NCBI GenBank assembly: GCA_022560025.1
Contig: JAFISE010000046.1
Span: 124,001 to 188,000 of the forward strand
Direction of reading: 5' to 3'
Length of the DNA stretch: 64,000 bases
Source: Stagonosporopsis chrysanthemi
Taxonomy: Eukaryota; Ascomycota; Dothideomycetes; Pleosporales; Didymellaceae
The translations under genes and the position numbers were made by a program. Shown here piece by piece: positions 52,948 to 63,716 of this stretch (positions within the stretch are counted from its first letter, which is position 1; each line of letters opens with the position of its first letter). A model generated the notes under the pieces. The model saw nothing but the letters and a program-made list of their open reading frames with translations, did not search any database and was not told the DNA's origin.

Positions 52948-54987
52948 TTACATATCTGGAATCTTGAGTGGTGCAATTGTCCATTCACCACCAGCTACTC
53001 TTCTTGTCGCCACCGTAATGTCATCACCATTACCTTGGAAGAAGACATACAAATTGTCGTAGAGTACTTTTCCGGCGTCGTCCTTCTCTGACACAGCGGA
53101 AACCGTCATATGCGTGCCGCCGAGTGCAAATACTGGCGCAGCAGGAGTCGATATGGTGAAATTTTCCTTGGACATAGGATATGATGTGTTCTCAGCATTA
53201 TACTGTATGTCGTAGCCGCGTATGCTTCTGTCTGCAGACTGTGCGTAAAAAAACGTTGTGTACCCTAGCGAAGTCGACGGCCAGACATCTGGAATGGCTG
53301 CTGCAGAAGCATTCACGAAAACGTTGTAAGGGTGGTCTTCGTCCTGGACTCTGGTACTCGAATTTGTATCGGTGTCCTTCCAGTAAAATTCGACATCCTC
53401 GCTCTTGCTAACCATCATGGCATATTGGGTCGTGCCAGCACCCCAGCTATAGCAGCCAACACCGGCTTGTATATTGAAACCTTGCCATTTTTGAATGAAC
53501 TTCCAATCAGGGCTGCCGGCGTAAAACGCATATTGCTCGAAGGTGGAGTTGTCTACTGCATACCATATGTTCATGCCCAATCTGTTGTCAAAAGGTATCT
53601 CGTTGACATCTCCACTGATAGTAGGAAACTTTTTGTAGTCTTCATCGCCATAGAAGTTACCTTTCCAACACGCTTGAAGGCCAGTGGACGGAGAATCAGA
53701 GTAGACCTGCAAGTTTTGGCTGCTAAGGGGCCCATCTTTCCATAGTAGCGCGGCGGTTGACTCGTTGGTCTGTGTGACCTGCTTGACCATGTTATCGTCT
53801 CCGACGTAGAAGACATGGAACTAGCATAATTAGCTACGCCATTGCGATGAAGTCGGGTCTACTCACAAACTGGGTTGCGTTGGCAGCGTAGGCAACGGCA
53901 GAGATTGGTGTTGCATTCTTGGCATTAGTTGCGACAGTTTCTGTAATGCCACCACCTATCCATTTCTGTCCGCTGGTATACTTCAGGTATCGGATGGCTC
54001 CTGTGTGATGCTGGAAGTACAAAGTGAACAGAGTGCCTGTGGCCCCGGGTGGGTTCCATGATTCTCCGGCCAGAGCGATGCCAGACCCATTGAAGGCTCC
54101 CTTGTTCGAGAAATACTCGGCATTCAGTGAGCCGCCAATGCAGAGCTTGGGATGATCGCGGCAGAACGGGTCCATCTTGATCTCATCACTACCGTTGCCA
54201 CTACTGCTCCCGTTACTACTGCTCGGTGGTTAATTCTGTTGACAACACTAAGAAGCACGCGTAACTCACTCGCTCTTTTTCGACAGACCTATACCCAATC
54301 CCGCGCCAAGGCCCACGGCAAGAGCAACAAGCCAGAAGACGACACATCCCATTAGTACCCAGAAGGACCGCTTCTTCATACCGCACTTTCTGTTATCCTT
54401 TGGTGGCACAGGTGGCGGGGCAGAGCCTAATCTCGAGACGTGCTCGTCGGGGTCAACGTGCTCTTTGAAGGCATACTGTCTCGCCTGAGGTGAACCAAGT
54501 GTAGTGCCCCCATGGGACGATGGTGAGAAAGGGTGACTACCGAACGGATATGACTGCTGACTCGGTACGACTTGTGGTGCAGAGTAGTCTGGTGTGGGAC
54601 CACCCATGGCTACGTGCGTAGCATAGGGTGTCTCTTTCTCCGTCGATACACCAAGCCTGTATCAGTCAGCTCAATATCCAAAAGCAACGAAGCTTTTTAC
54701 TCCATTCAGCATCTTGGATGGAAGGCTTACGGTCCATTGATGTATCCTTGCTGATACTCCTGCGGTGGTGAATGTTGATAGGCATGTAACGGAGGAGAGA
54801 GCGGTGGCGGAGGGGAGTGTGGCGCTGATGAGTATGGCGAAGGTGGAGAGTTGGCGTGCGGTGACCCTTGAGCTGGGTAAATGTGATCATGCTCTCCAAA
54901 CTGTGGAGGAGGTGGACTCCATTCCTCGTGCGAAGGAGTGCGATTATGGCGGCTCATGTTGTCCAAGTAATTATCTCGGTGCTCCAT
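52948..54987 (-). CDS. Single-pass membrane protein with lectin-like ectodomain
   Basis: Four exons: 54987-54731, 54656-54270, 54218-53867 and 53820-52948, about 622 aa. The start is the first ATG (54987); the frame runs further up to a GTG at 55041 through NSGLPEVELYTY, so an extra upstream exon is possible. Residues 1-180 are Pro/Ser/Gln-rich and cytosolic-like; a basic stop (KKRSF) precedes one hydrophobic helix at about 184-207 (WVLMGCVVFWLVALAVGLGA), then a Ser/Gly/Asn linker. The ectodomain (residues 230-620) repeats short beta motifs such as YFQHHTGAIRYLKYTSG, GMNIWYAVDNSTFEQYAFYA and RVQDEDHPYNVF, resembling the fucose-specific-lectin beta-propeller fold. A sugar-binding surface role is inferred, not shown. 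Confidence 0.82.
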
Positions 54988-55954
54988 GATGCAGTATGTG
55001 TAGAGTTCGACTTCAGGTAGACCTGAGTTCTGGGGAACCACAATTGTGGGCTACTTCGCCGCAGGCAGGTGCATATACCAAAGACCGCACGTACAAGACC
55101 TTGTGAGCGTGGCCCACGTAGCGAGTCTTGTAGGCGAGCGCGAGCTGAGTAGAACACCAATGCAGGCCTACAGGCTTCTGGAGTTCCCGAACTTGCATGA
55201 GGCAGTACACATGCGTGACCGTAAGCAACTGGTGGAGGCGTACAATAAGATCGTCCAATCAGCGGCTGGTAGTTGAAAGGGACAGCGACCTATAATGGGT
55301 AGCGTCTCGCGTGTGTAGCTCTCTCATTGGGCTTTGTGTGAGCTGTACTTCCCTGTGGACGACACTGATCTGATAACATGCAGATATGTTCAAGGTTAAT
55401 CTGCGCTCAAATGATGTAAGCATAAGCACACAAACATACATTTTCGCAGCAAAGCATCATCGAATTCCTTATTCTGGAGCAAACCCAGCAACCATTTCCC
55501 ATGAATTGTTTGTCCGAAGGCGACTGATTTTCGCTTCTACGCAGCTGAAGCCTGTGCTTAGTTGCATTTCAAGCTCCTCAGCCCTGTAGCATAGCCAAGA
55601 GCTGAGCTGAGACTGAACTCTTTGATTTGCCAGCATCAGTCATCCTGCATGCAAAGCAGGGAAGGCCCGAAGGGCTATCAGCTTCAGATAAGCCACCGAA
55701 GTCTTGCATACGGTGTATGCGAAAACGGTTGGTCTGGGCTCGGTCGTGGGGTATATGGCCGGGTCATCATCAGTGGGCTATGATGGAAGGTACTTTAACC
55801 CCGCAAACTACCAGGCCTGGCCGTTCATAGAGCTGCCTTAGGCATACAGGTGGTGTGGTGGGCTTTTGCACGATACGTTGCTCTTACCGAATGGCTTTCG
55901 CCTCGACTTTTGCAGCTTTTTCGCCCTTGCAAGACCACATAGCACGCACATCGC

Positions 55955-55986
55955 GATGATGATGATGATGATGATGATGGTGATGA
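55955..55986. repeat. (GAT)n trinucleotide microsatellite
   Basis: Eight perfect GAT units (55955-55978) and two imperfect ones. The His-rich frames read from it are artefacts. Confidence 0.9.
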
Positions 55987-57044
55987 ATGGGCCATCTGTA
56001 GATGTCGCGCGCCGCCACAAAAGGCCTCGTTGCTGACTTTAAGGCCTCGAACAAATGCTGCGTCGCGGGCAATCAACCGGAAATTGTGGGGAGGACTTGC
56101 GCAGCAACGACTGGCCTAGATGTTCGTCTGATGAACTTTGTACTTATGTGCGATTCATGCCTAGTGCCGACGACTTCAGTAGTCGATGTTGGTTTACGAA
56201 AGAACAACACTCGTTGATGTTGGTGTGGGTGGGAGGGTGCGATCGAACACGCGGAAGGCTGCCGTTGCTCTTTCGAAGCACCCAAGTTCCAATAAATAGG
56301 TGGCAGAATCCAATCGAGAACATAAAGGCCCGTGATATAAGTCGGGTCGTCTGGGTGCTGATTCTCCGAGCCAGGGCGTCGCGATTGCGTTACAGACTGT
56401 TTTCTGTGAGATCGCGTCGTGACATTGATTTACGTGGTGCTGGATAGTGGTGCCCAGGCAAGGTGCGACGCGAGACTATGTGGCTTATGCTGACACGCTG
56501 TACCAGATCTTTTCGAGACTTGCGACCTGCTCAGACGAGCAGCCTGCAAAAGCGGGACTCGACGCGGTGATTAGCTGTTGCGTGTTGTGTTGGACTCTCA
56601 AATGAGCGCTGACGTCACACGAACGGGACTCGCGAGACCTCCCCTTGACGCGTTCGCAATTTTTGTGAACGGCAGTCGGCAGCATTGACCCACGTTCGAG
56701 ACTGTTTCTTTCATCACAATCTGTACAATCAGCCACACAGAGGCCCACAAGCTCAAACAAGCTCATGGCGCACGGCTACCAAGCTTTGCCAAACCGTGCC
56801 AACTTTTCCTGGTTTGTCCCGAAACGGAGCAAAACGACGTCGTGATGTGGCTGTCGTGCCATCCCTCCCCTTTTTGAGCATGCTGCGACGCGCCCTGACT
56901 GGCCGAGCTTCCGGGAACAGGGATGAGGACAGGTTTGTGGCTCCCCGTGGATCTGGCTGATTGGTTGCTTGTTGGGTGAATGCAAGCAAAGGGTGAGGAA
57001 TGATGTCGTTATTGTACGATGACGACGGGAGGGTGCAAACAAAG

Positions 57045-57050
57045 TATATA
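57045..57050 (+). promoter_or_regulatory. TATA-like element of the PAP2 gene
   Basis: TATATA in the context AAAGTATATAGAGG, 140 bp upstream of the start codon of the PAP2 gene and followed by a C/T-rich leader. Confidence 0.45.
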
Positions 57051-57189
57051 GAGGCGAGTTGAATGTCAAGCTTCTCTAGCTACATTCTCCTCTGGTGTCG
57101 ATATAGGTGTAGATAGCTAGCTGTTTGCTTGCTCCAGCTCGAACGTCGATAGACATTCACACTCGCGACATACTCGACGCCTACTCACA

Positions 57190-58538
57190 ATGGGTCTCTT
57201 CAACAAGCGCAACACGGCTGCTCCCGCAGATACAGCCGCAGCCACCGGTACTCATCATCGCGAGAAGAAGACCGGCGTCTTTGGCAACAAGAATGAGCAT
57301 GGCGGTGCACGAACATGGAACTCGCGCCCTACCTTCGGTGCTTGGATTAAGGCTACTGCTCTCGACATCATCACCATGGCCATCTTGGGTGCGATTGGGT
57401 TGGGTGTCTACTTCGCTGATCCAGCGCCGAGCCGCAGCTTTCCTGGTGAGTCTAAAGCCAAGTATTTCTGGTGGAATAATCACTGATTGCTATCTAGTTA
57501 CCTTCCGCGACGGCGAGATTGTCTACCCGCAGTTCGCCTACCCCCTTCGCAATGAGATTATTCCCATCTGGGCTGCCGCTCTCATGGCATTCTTCATTCC
57601 CTTTGCCGTCTTCCTCATCTGCCAGATCAGAGTGCGCTCGTTCTGGGATGTCAACAACGCAACCATCGGTCTGCTCTACTCATTGATCGTGGCCGCTGTT
57701 TTCCAGGTGTTCATCAAGTGGCTAATTGGAGGTTTGTCTTGCTAGTCCATCCTCACAAAACCAATACTGACCACACCAAGGCTTCCGCCCTCACTTCCTC
57801 GCCGTATGCAAGCCCGTCATCCCAGACAACCTTGCTTACGACACCGAGACCTTCGAGTCTGCTGGTCCCACCGGTACCAATGTCGCCAATGGTTTTCGCT
57901 CCATCATGTTCGATCGCAGCATCTGCACAGGCGACAAGAATGAGATCAACGACGCACTCGAGTCTATGCCCTCTGGTCACACCACCGCAGCCTTCGCAGG
58001 TTTCGTCTTCCTGTACCTGTACCTCAATGCCAAGCTCAAGGTCTTCGCCAACTACCACCCAGCCATGTGGAAGCTTGCCGCCATTTACGCCCCTATCCTC
58101 GGCGCCTGCTTGATCGGCGGTGCCCTTACCATTGATGAGTACCACAACTGGTACGACATTCTTGCCGGCGCGGTCATCGGCACCATCATGGCTTTCAGCA
58201 GCTACCGCATGGTGTACTCGTCAGTATGGGACTTCCGCTTCAACCACATCCCCGTGCTTCGTCATGCTCCTTTTGTTTACGGAGCCGGCCCGAGCTCCTT
58301 CGACGGCTTCCACGACGCCGTCTTCACGCGCAAGGCTGGGTGGGGCGCACACGACAGCAGTGCCTGGGCAGGCGCGCCGTTTGATGCCGCCGATGGTCCG
58401 CGGGGTACAATGTCGCCTCAGGCTGAGGGGCCAATGGGCGCTGGTGCTGGCCTTGCTGCAGGACAAAATGTGCACAGGAAGCCAGTTGGAGGCCGATTCA
58501 GCCACGACCATGGCGTTCGTGGTGAGCAGATGGTCTAA
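57190..58538 (+). CDS. PAP2-family lipid phosphate phosphatase
   Basis: Three exons: 57190-57445, 57498-57731 and 57781-58538, 415 aa. Six hydrophobic segments and all three phosphatase motifs are visible: KWLIGGFRP (Lys and Arg, about 158-166), MPSGHTTA (about 226-233) and EYHNWYD (His and Asp, about 284-290). This fits fungal Dpp1/Lpp1-type enzymes, which dephosphorylate diacylglycerol pyrophosphate and phosphatidate in the vacuole or ER membrane. Intron 2 falls inside the first motif, between GG and FRP, so splicing is needed for activity. The C-terminal 70 residues are Gly/Ala-rich and disordered. Which lipid is preferred cannot be told from sequence. Confidence 0.95.
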
Positions 58539-58938
58539 GACGGGTTCTTAACGTCAAGAATCGTGCGTCCTGCATGTTGGGAGATGACGGGGTGGTGAGT
58601 GGTTTTGCTTTGGCGATGCATGTGTTCCTTTAAATGGCTTTTAGCTTGATCCCCATTTTCCTTCACACGACCCTTCAAGATACCACTGTAGTCTTTTGTT
58701 TAATATAATGACAGCAATGAGCATTTCATCAGCATTTGCTCTCTTACGCTTGTGCATCACCATAATGGCGGAGGTAAGTCCTCTCTTGTCACGCTTAGGG
58801 TAGTTTCTACCTGCTCGAGAAAATAACAGGTATGTTTGAGTTCCAGGTTGATGAGAATGTTGTCAACTTCTCATTGTATTTTGCGTGCAAGTGTTGCTTG
58901 CAAAGACAGCCAATGGAGCTATCTCTAGTAACTGCTCC
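58539..58938. other. Intergenic between convergent genes
   Basis: 400 bp, 3' sides of the PAP2 and AAA genes. Nothing else recognised. Confidence 0.5.
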
Positions 58939-61240
58939 TTACGCTTCACTCAAACTCATTCCCGGCCTCCAGTATTTATACCTTTCCGCCTCCTCTTTCA
59001 GCGTGTGTGGATGATGCTCCGCCAGTGCCCTTTCAAAATGGCACATCCTGATCATAGGCTCAGATTCAGGCTCCTTTTCGTAATCTGAAATCGCCATCTC
59101 GACCGCAACCGCACACAAGCCCTTGATGTCCGCACCACTGCTCCCCTCTGTACGCTCAGCCACATCACCAAGGTCCACATCCGCCGCCAGCGGCCGGCGC
59201 CGCGTATGGATCTCGAGAATCTGCTTGCGGGCCTCCAGCGTCGGCAGCCCAATATGGATGTGTGCATCGAATCTGCCTGTGCGAATCAACGCAGAGTCGA
59301 GAATGTCTGGCCGATTGGTCGCGCCAATGATAAAGACATCTTTCAGCGCCTCGATACCGTCCATTTCATTAAGCAAAGTTGCAACAACGTTCAAGCCACT
59401 ATCTTGCGTCTTCTCGCGGGATTTACCGATGCTGTCGATTTCGTCGAAAAAAATAATACAAGGTTTTGCAGCGCGGGCACGGCGGAAGACATCGCGGATT
59501 GCGCGCTCAGATTCTCCAACGTACATCTTGATCAGCTCGGAGCCCTTGACGGCGAGGAAATTTTGGTTCGATTCGGTCGCGACGGCTTGTGCGATGAGTG
59601 TCTTGGCGCAACCGGGTGGGCCATACATGAGGACGCCTTTGCGGGCTTGAGGACCACCAAATTTGGTGTCGAGATCGGGGTACTAGAAGAATCAGCATGC
59701 TGGCGGATGGTATGGTGAATAGAATACGAACCTTGAACGGACGAATAGTGATAGCCTCGAGAAGTGCACGAACGTGGTCTAGACCGGCAATCTGGTCCCA
59801 TTTCACTTTTGGAACTTCAAGGATGCTGTCTTTCAGCACAGTGGGTTGGACCCGGTCGATGACGGTGTCGAAGTCTGCCTGCGTGACAAAGTCGCTGGCT
59901 TCTAGAGCTTCGCCGAAAGTTTCCTTCTTCTCGTCGTCCAAGTCGTCATAGACGGTCTGTACTCTATTATTCCGCGCGAGGCCGCAGAGCTTGTGAATAT
60001 CACGACCTACAAAGCCATGTGCGCGCTCCGCCACAGCGGTGAAATTGACGCTCGAGGTTGCTCTTGTAGAGCCGAGGATCTTACGGAGTATGTCCTCGCG
60101 TTGCACGAGGTTTGGGGGAAAGATCTCGAGTTCGGTTTTGAACCCAGCTGTAGTGCGTAGACTGGAGTCTATGTCGTAGATGCTACGGGCGGCTGCGGCG
60201 ACTACCACTTTGCTTCCTTCTAGTTTTGCCAGCTCGGCACGGAGCTTGCCAACGAGCGTCTCAGCTTTTTCGAGAAACTTGTCCAGATTGTCCATGAGCA
60301 CTAAGCTTGGCTGGTTCTCCTTTGCCGCTTCGAAAGTATCCTCAATTCCAGCAGCTTGGTTTTTGGGATGTGTTTCAAGACTCAGGCGATGAACGTCCTT
60401 CCATGGTGCCTCGGCAAGACGTTCGAGAAGCATGCTCTTACCAGTACCTTCAGGACCGTGGAAGAGAAATGCTGTTGGTCCAAGAAGATGCTGATCAGGA
60501 AGAGCAAGTGCTGCATGCGAGAAGAAGAAAAGGCTCTTATTGATGGATGTAATGTGCTCTGATAAGCCACCGATTCCTTCACCGTTCAGCTTGAGTGCCT
60601 CCGACTTGGGCCTCACTGGCTGTTCAGCGGAAGATTGGGAAGTCTGTTGAGGTGGAGGCTCGTCCGAGGCTACAACTTGGGTATTGACTGGGTCAAAGAA
60701 CAATGCACTCTTCTCATCCGGCTGGGGTTCGATGCTCTGCACAGTCAGACGTAGCTTGGGCGTCCTAGACTGTTCCTTAGGACCTTTTGCTTGGACCTGG
60801 AGACTGCAGCCAGGCAGCACGAGTTCAACGTCTACCAATGCATAGCGAGCCCAGTAAAGCAGCTCATCCGTAGATGGGAACTTGGCATTCGGCTCGATGT
60901 CGTCTGGGTATGAGATGCGAACACTCGTGAGTGGCTTCCATGAGTCGTTTGCTCTCTCGACAAAGACAGGGTCGTTCAGTGACAAGCCACACTGCTCTTT
61001 TAGCAGATCGGTGACTTTTGCTATAGGCTTGTTCGCTGGGTTTGTCCCAGCTGCAGTCCATGCTATTCCATAGCCTTTGAAGCCGGCCAGTGTCTTGAGC
61101 CTGATCAGGTCGCCATTGGTCAGACGGTGGTTCCGCAGCTCCTTTGGCGAGATGTGAACTCTAAATGCAGCCTCAAGGGCATTGCCGGGCGTGCTTGGTG
61201 GGTTACGCTCCAGCGGCCGGAGAGTGAAGGCCACACTCAT
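58939..61240 (-). CDS. Two-domain AAA ATPase, Cdc48/Afg2 type
   Basis: Two exons, 61240-59732 and 59682-58939, 750 aa; the intron (49 nt) joins EAITIRPFK to YPDLDTKFGGPQARKG. Residues 1-200 form an N-domain. D1 has Walker A GPEGTGKS (about 260-267), but its Walker B reads LVLMDNLDKF (about 312-321), with Asn where the catalytic Glu should be. D2 is intact: GPPGCAKT (about 522), IIFFDEIDSIG (about 576), GATNRPDILDSALIRTGRFD (sensor 1 and arginine-finger region) and SGADIKGLC (sensor 2). This layout fits the Afg2/Drg1 or Cdc48 branch that unfolds proteins or strips factors from pre-60S ribosomes; the exact subfamily is uncertain, hence no symbol. Confidence 0.92.
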
Positions 61241-61379
61241 CGGGAAGAAATTGATTGTGTCTGTGGCCCCCCCGCCGTCGCCCGTCGTGGTAGGAAAATG
61301 TGCATGTCGTGACTAAGCGGGCAACGCTAAGGCCCAATGCGGACGGGTGCTGGCAGCTTTTCGCAGAGTCGCGGTGCGC

Positions 61380-63524
61380 ATGTCTGGCCGCGAGTGCCAT
61401 GTGACGAAGCGACAATTGATGCCACCGCCGCGCCTTCCTCGACATCTGCGGCCATGTCGACCTCTATGGAGCGCCCGCCAGGTCCGCTTCGCCTCCGACA
61501 AACCGCGCAGCAGCCGCTCGACCGCCGGCGGTGACAGTGCGAAGAGTGCGCGTCCGCAGGGGACTGCACCGAGCAGCGCACGCCCAAGCCAGGCACAGCG
61601 GATGCGGATGGTGCTGGGCGGGTCCCATGCCGCCAACACCTCACGGGGGCCGTCTATCCGGAGCTTTCTCGTCAGCAAGGAGTCGAAGAGCTCGCAGGGT
61701 GCCATCGCAACGTACCTGGCGGGCAAGGAAGAACTCGACGAGGCACAGCGCTCGGTGCAGCAGGCGCAGCAGGCGGGCTCGTCCACAGAGACCGAGGCCG
61801 AGCTGCGTGAAAGGGTGACGGCCCTCGAGGGGCAGCTGTGCACGCTGCTTCAGAAGCTGCAGGCCAGCAACGCGCCGGCGACCGCGCAGCCGCAGCCACC
61901 GCAGACCACAGGGGCCGCAGACCGACAGGGGCCCGCTTTGGAAGCTGCGTCCCACGAGAGCTCCCCGCCCAAGACCAAGACTAAGACTACCGACGCTCTC
62001 GGGGGCGATAGCAGGCAAGCAGGCCTACAGGCCAAGAAGACTAGGAACAGGAAGCAGAGCGCGCTCCCAAACACAAAGCCAGCAGCTGATCCTGAAAGAA
62101 AAGCACACGGCGTGCAAGCGGCGTCTCAGTCTGGCGAGACGGCCGGAGAGGTCCATGGCACTGTCGCTCCCAGACAGCGCGGCTCTGAGCGGGCAGCGAG
62201 CGAGTCCGCCCAGACGTCCAAGTCGGACACCACCACCCTCGCACAGCAGATCCAGGCGCAGTCAAAGTCGATGAAGTCGTCCAGTCACCCGCAGTCCTCT
62301 CGCCCTGCGCCACGGGCATCCTCCATAGCCTCTGATGAGGTCAGTGAACAGTCGCTCCTTGACGAGCTCTTCCCAGAAGCCAACAGCCAGGTTCAATCGG
62401 ACTTGCCAGACAAACGACCTTCGCCTCCTAAGCTCGACCTCCCTGCACCAGACACAGACCCGCGCATTCGGTACGCACCCTATGACGGCCGCACTGACCG
62501 CGAGAAGGCTATCGATGCCTTCCGCGCGCGCGGCGAGCAGACTACCGTCCTCCAGCTCTCCAACTGCAGCACGGCCCTGACCGAACCTGACTTCCGGCGT
62601 CTGATCCCGCGTGGTCTACACATCGAGACCTGGTCGCGCGACGGTGAATTCTACAAGATCATTCCGGGGCGTGATCCCCTCTCCCTCGCACGCCTGCCCA
62701 TGTACTATCTTCTGTTCCAGTCATCCGAGTCCGCGCTCGCATACCAAAAGAATGCCTCCAGGTTGAGCAAGCTGAGTGCCTTGCACGCACCGAACAGTAT
62801 CCACTCGGCCATCATGCCCCCTGCTGGTTTTCTCGAGGATGGCGAGGACATCCATGCTGTCACCTCTTCGTTCGTACTGCACCCACGAGGCCACCAGCTT
62901 GATCTGCGCACTGTAATGCAGCCGTACAACCGCGCTCTACGTGCGCTCATCGACGCTGGAGGCTATGCTCCGATTGTGCCCAACATTGACGAGAACGGTA
63001 AGAAGATTCACCGTGTCCTACTTCACATTGACGGGTACGAACCAAGCCACTGGGACCTATGGCAGATCATCAGCAGACACGCGCACGCACGAGGTATCAT
63101 CTGGCCGTTCAGAAACGAGCATGCGGGTGCGCTGCGCCGACTGCGCGACTGCATCAACTTGAAGACAACTTCAAAACTCAAGCTTCAGGCCGTCTCAACA
63201 GCGAATCCGCGTGCTGCTGGTTTGCCCAATGTTCGCGGCAGCGGTGAGGCAGGCGGATTTGACTACGAAGATCCACAGATCTCTGCGCTGTTGGGCACAT
63301 CGTCAGACAGCTCCAAAACAGACGTACCAAACCAGCAAGAAACCAATCAGCTGGTCATGAACCGCGTGTACAACCGGTGGATTGTCGAGTTGGACGATGA
63401 GGACGCGGCGAGACGATTTGCTGGGCTGTGGCATCGCGTTGTGCTCCCTGACGCAAAGGATAAGAAGGGCGCTTGGAAGGAGGCTGAGGAGGAGCGATGG
63501 GTACAGGCAGAATATCTCTGGTAA
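61380..63524 (+). CDS. Mitochondrial protein of unknown function
   Basis: Single exon, 714 aa, from the ATG at 61380; the longer frame begins at a GTG (61347). The N-terminus is Arg-rich and without acidic residues up to about 35, ending LWSARQVRFAS, a mitochondrial presequence. Residues 50-330 are low-complexity with a short coiled coil (ELRERVTALEGQLCTLLQKL, about 140-160) and Gln/Lys/Ser-rich linkers. The C-terminal 380 residues are better ordered: DPRIRYAPYDGRTDREKAID, LIPRGLHIETWSRDGEFYKI, LPMYYLLFQSSESALAYQ, HWDLWQIISRHAHARGIIWP. I recognise no domain. Its start is 139 bp from that of the divergent AAA gene. Confidence 0.8.
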   Translation: MSGRECHVTKRQLMPPPRLPRHLRPCRPLWSARQVRFASDKPRSSRSTAGGDSAKSARPQGTAPSSARPSQAQRMRMVLGGSHAANTSRGPSIRSFLVSKESKSSQGAIATYLAGKEELDEAQRSVQQAQQAGSSTETEAELRERVTALEGQLCTLLQKLQASNAPATAQPQPPQTTGAADRQGPALEAASHESSPPKTKTKTTDALGGDSRQAGLQAKKTRNRKQSALPNTKPAADPERKAHGVQAASQSGETAGEVHGTVAPRQRGSERAASESAQTSKSDTTTLAQQIQAQSKSMKSSSHPQSSRPAPRASSIASDEVSEQSLLDELFPEANSQVQSDLPDKRPSPPKLDLPAPDTDPRIRYAPYDGRTDREKAIDAFRARGEQTTVLQLSNCSTALTEPDFRRLIPRGLHIETWSRDGEFYKIIPGRDPLSLARLPMYYLLFQSSESALAYQKNASRLSKLSALHAPNSIHSAIMPPAGFLEDGEDIHAVTSSFVLHPRGHQLDLRTVMQPYNRALRALIDAGGYAPIVPNIDENGKKIHRVLLHIDGYEPSHWDLWQIISRHAHARGIIWPFRNEHAGALRRLRDCINLKTTSKLKLQAVSTANPRAAGLPNVRGSGEAGGFDYEDPQISALLGTSSDSSKTDVPNQQETNQLVMNRVYNRWIVELDDEDAARRFAGLWHRVVLPDAKDKKGAWKEAEEERWVQAEYLW

Positions 63525-63716
63525 GCGAAGCGGCGAACCCAAGGGTCGGCATGGAAGTGAAACCGTTGTACGATAGATGAACACTACACACTGTACCATA
63601 TGTAGCATGGGTTCTGATATACCCTTGGAATGACATTTTGACAAAGTTCAAGTCGTTGTATTGAGTGGCAGATGCCGGGTATCATGTCTAATCGCTTCTG
63701 ATGCTTCTCCAGGATG

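Larger units (their letters stand above)
54988..57189. other. Intergenic, 2.2 kb
   Basis: No gene supported. Holds a GAT/ATG trinucleotide repeat (55955-55986). The right end is the promoter of the PAP2 gene. Confidence 0.5.

Noticed and set aside
55838..56076. His-rich small proteins read from the GAT repeat
   Set aside because: Open only because the microsatellite has no stops; three frames give similar artefacts.
61347..61379. Longer start for the mitochondrial unknown protein
   Set aside because: The frame begins at GTG; first ATG is at 61380 and still gives a presequence.
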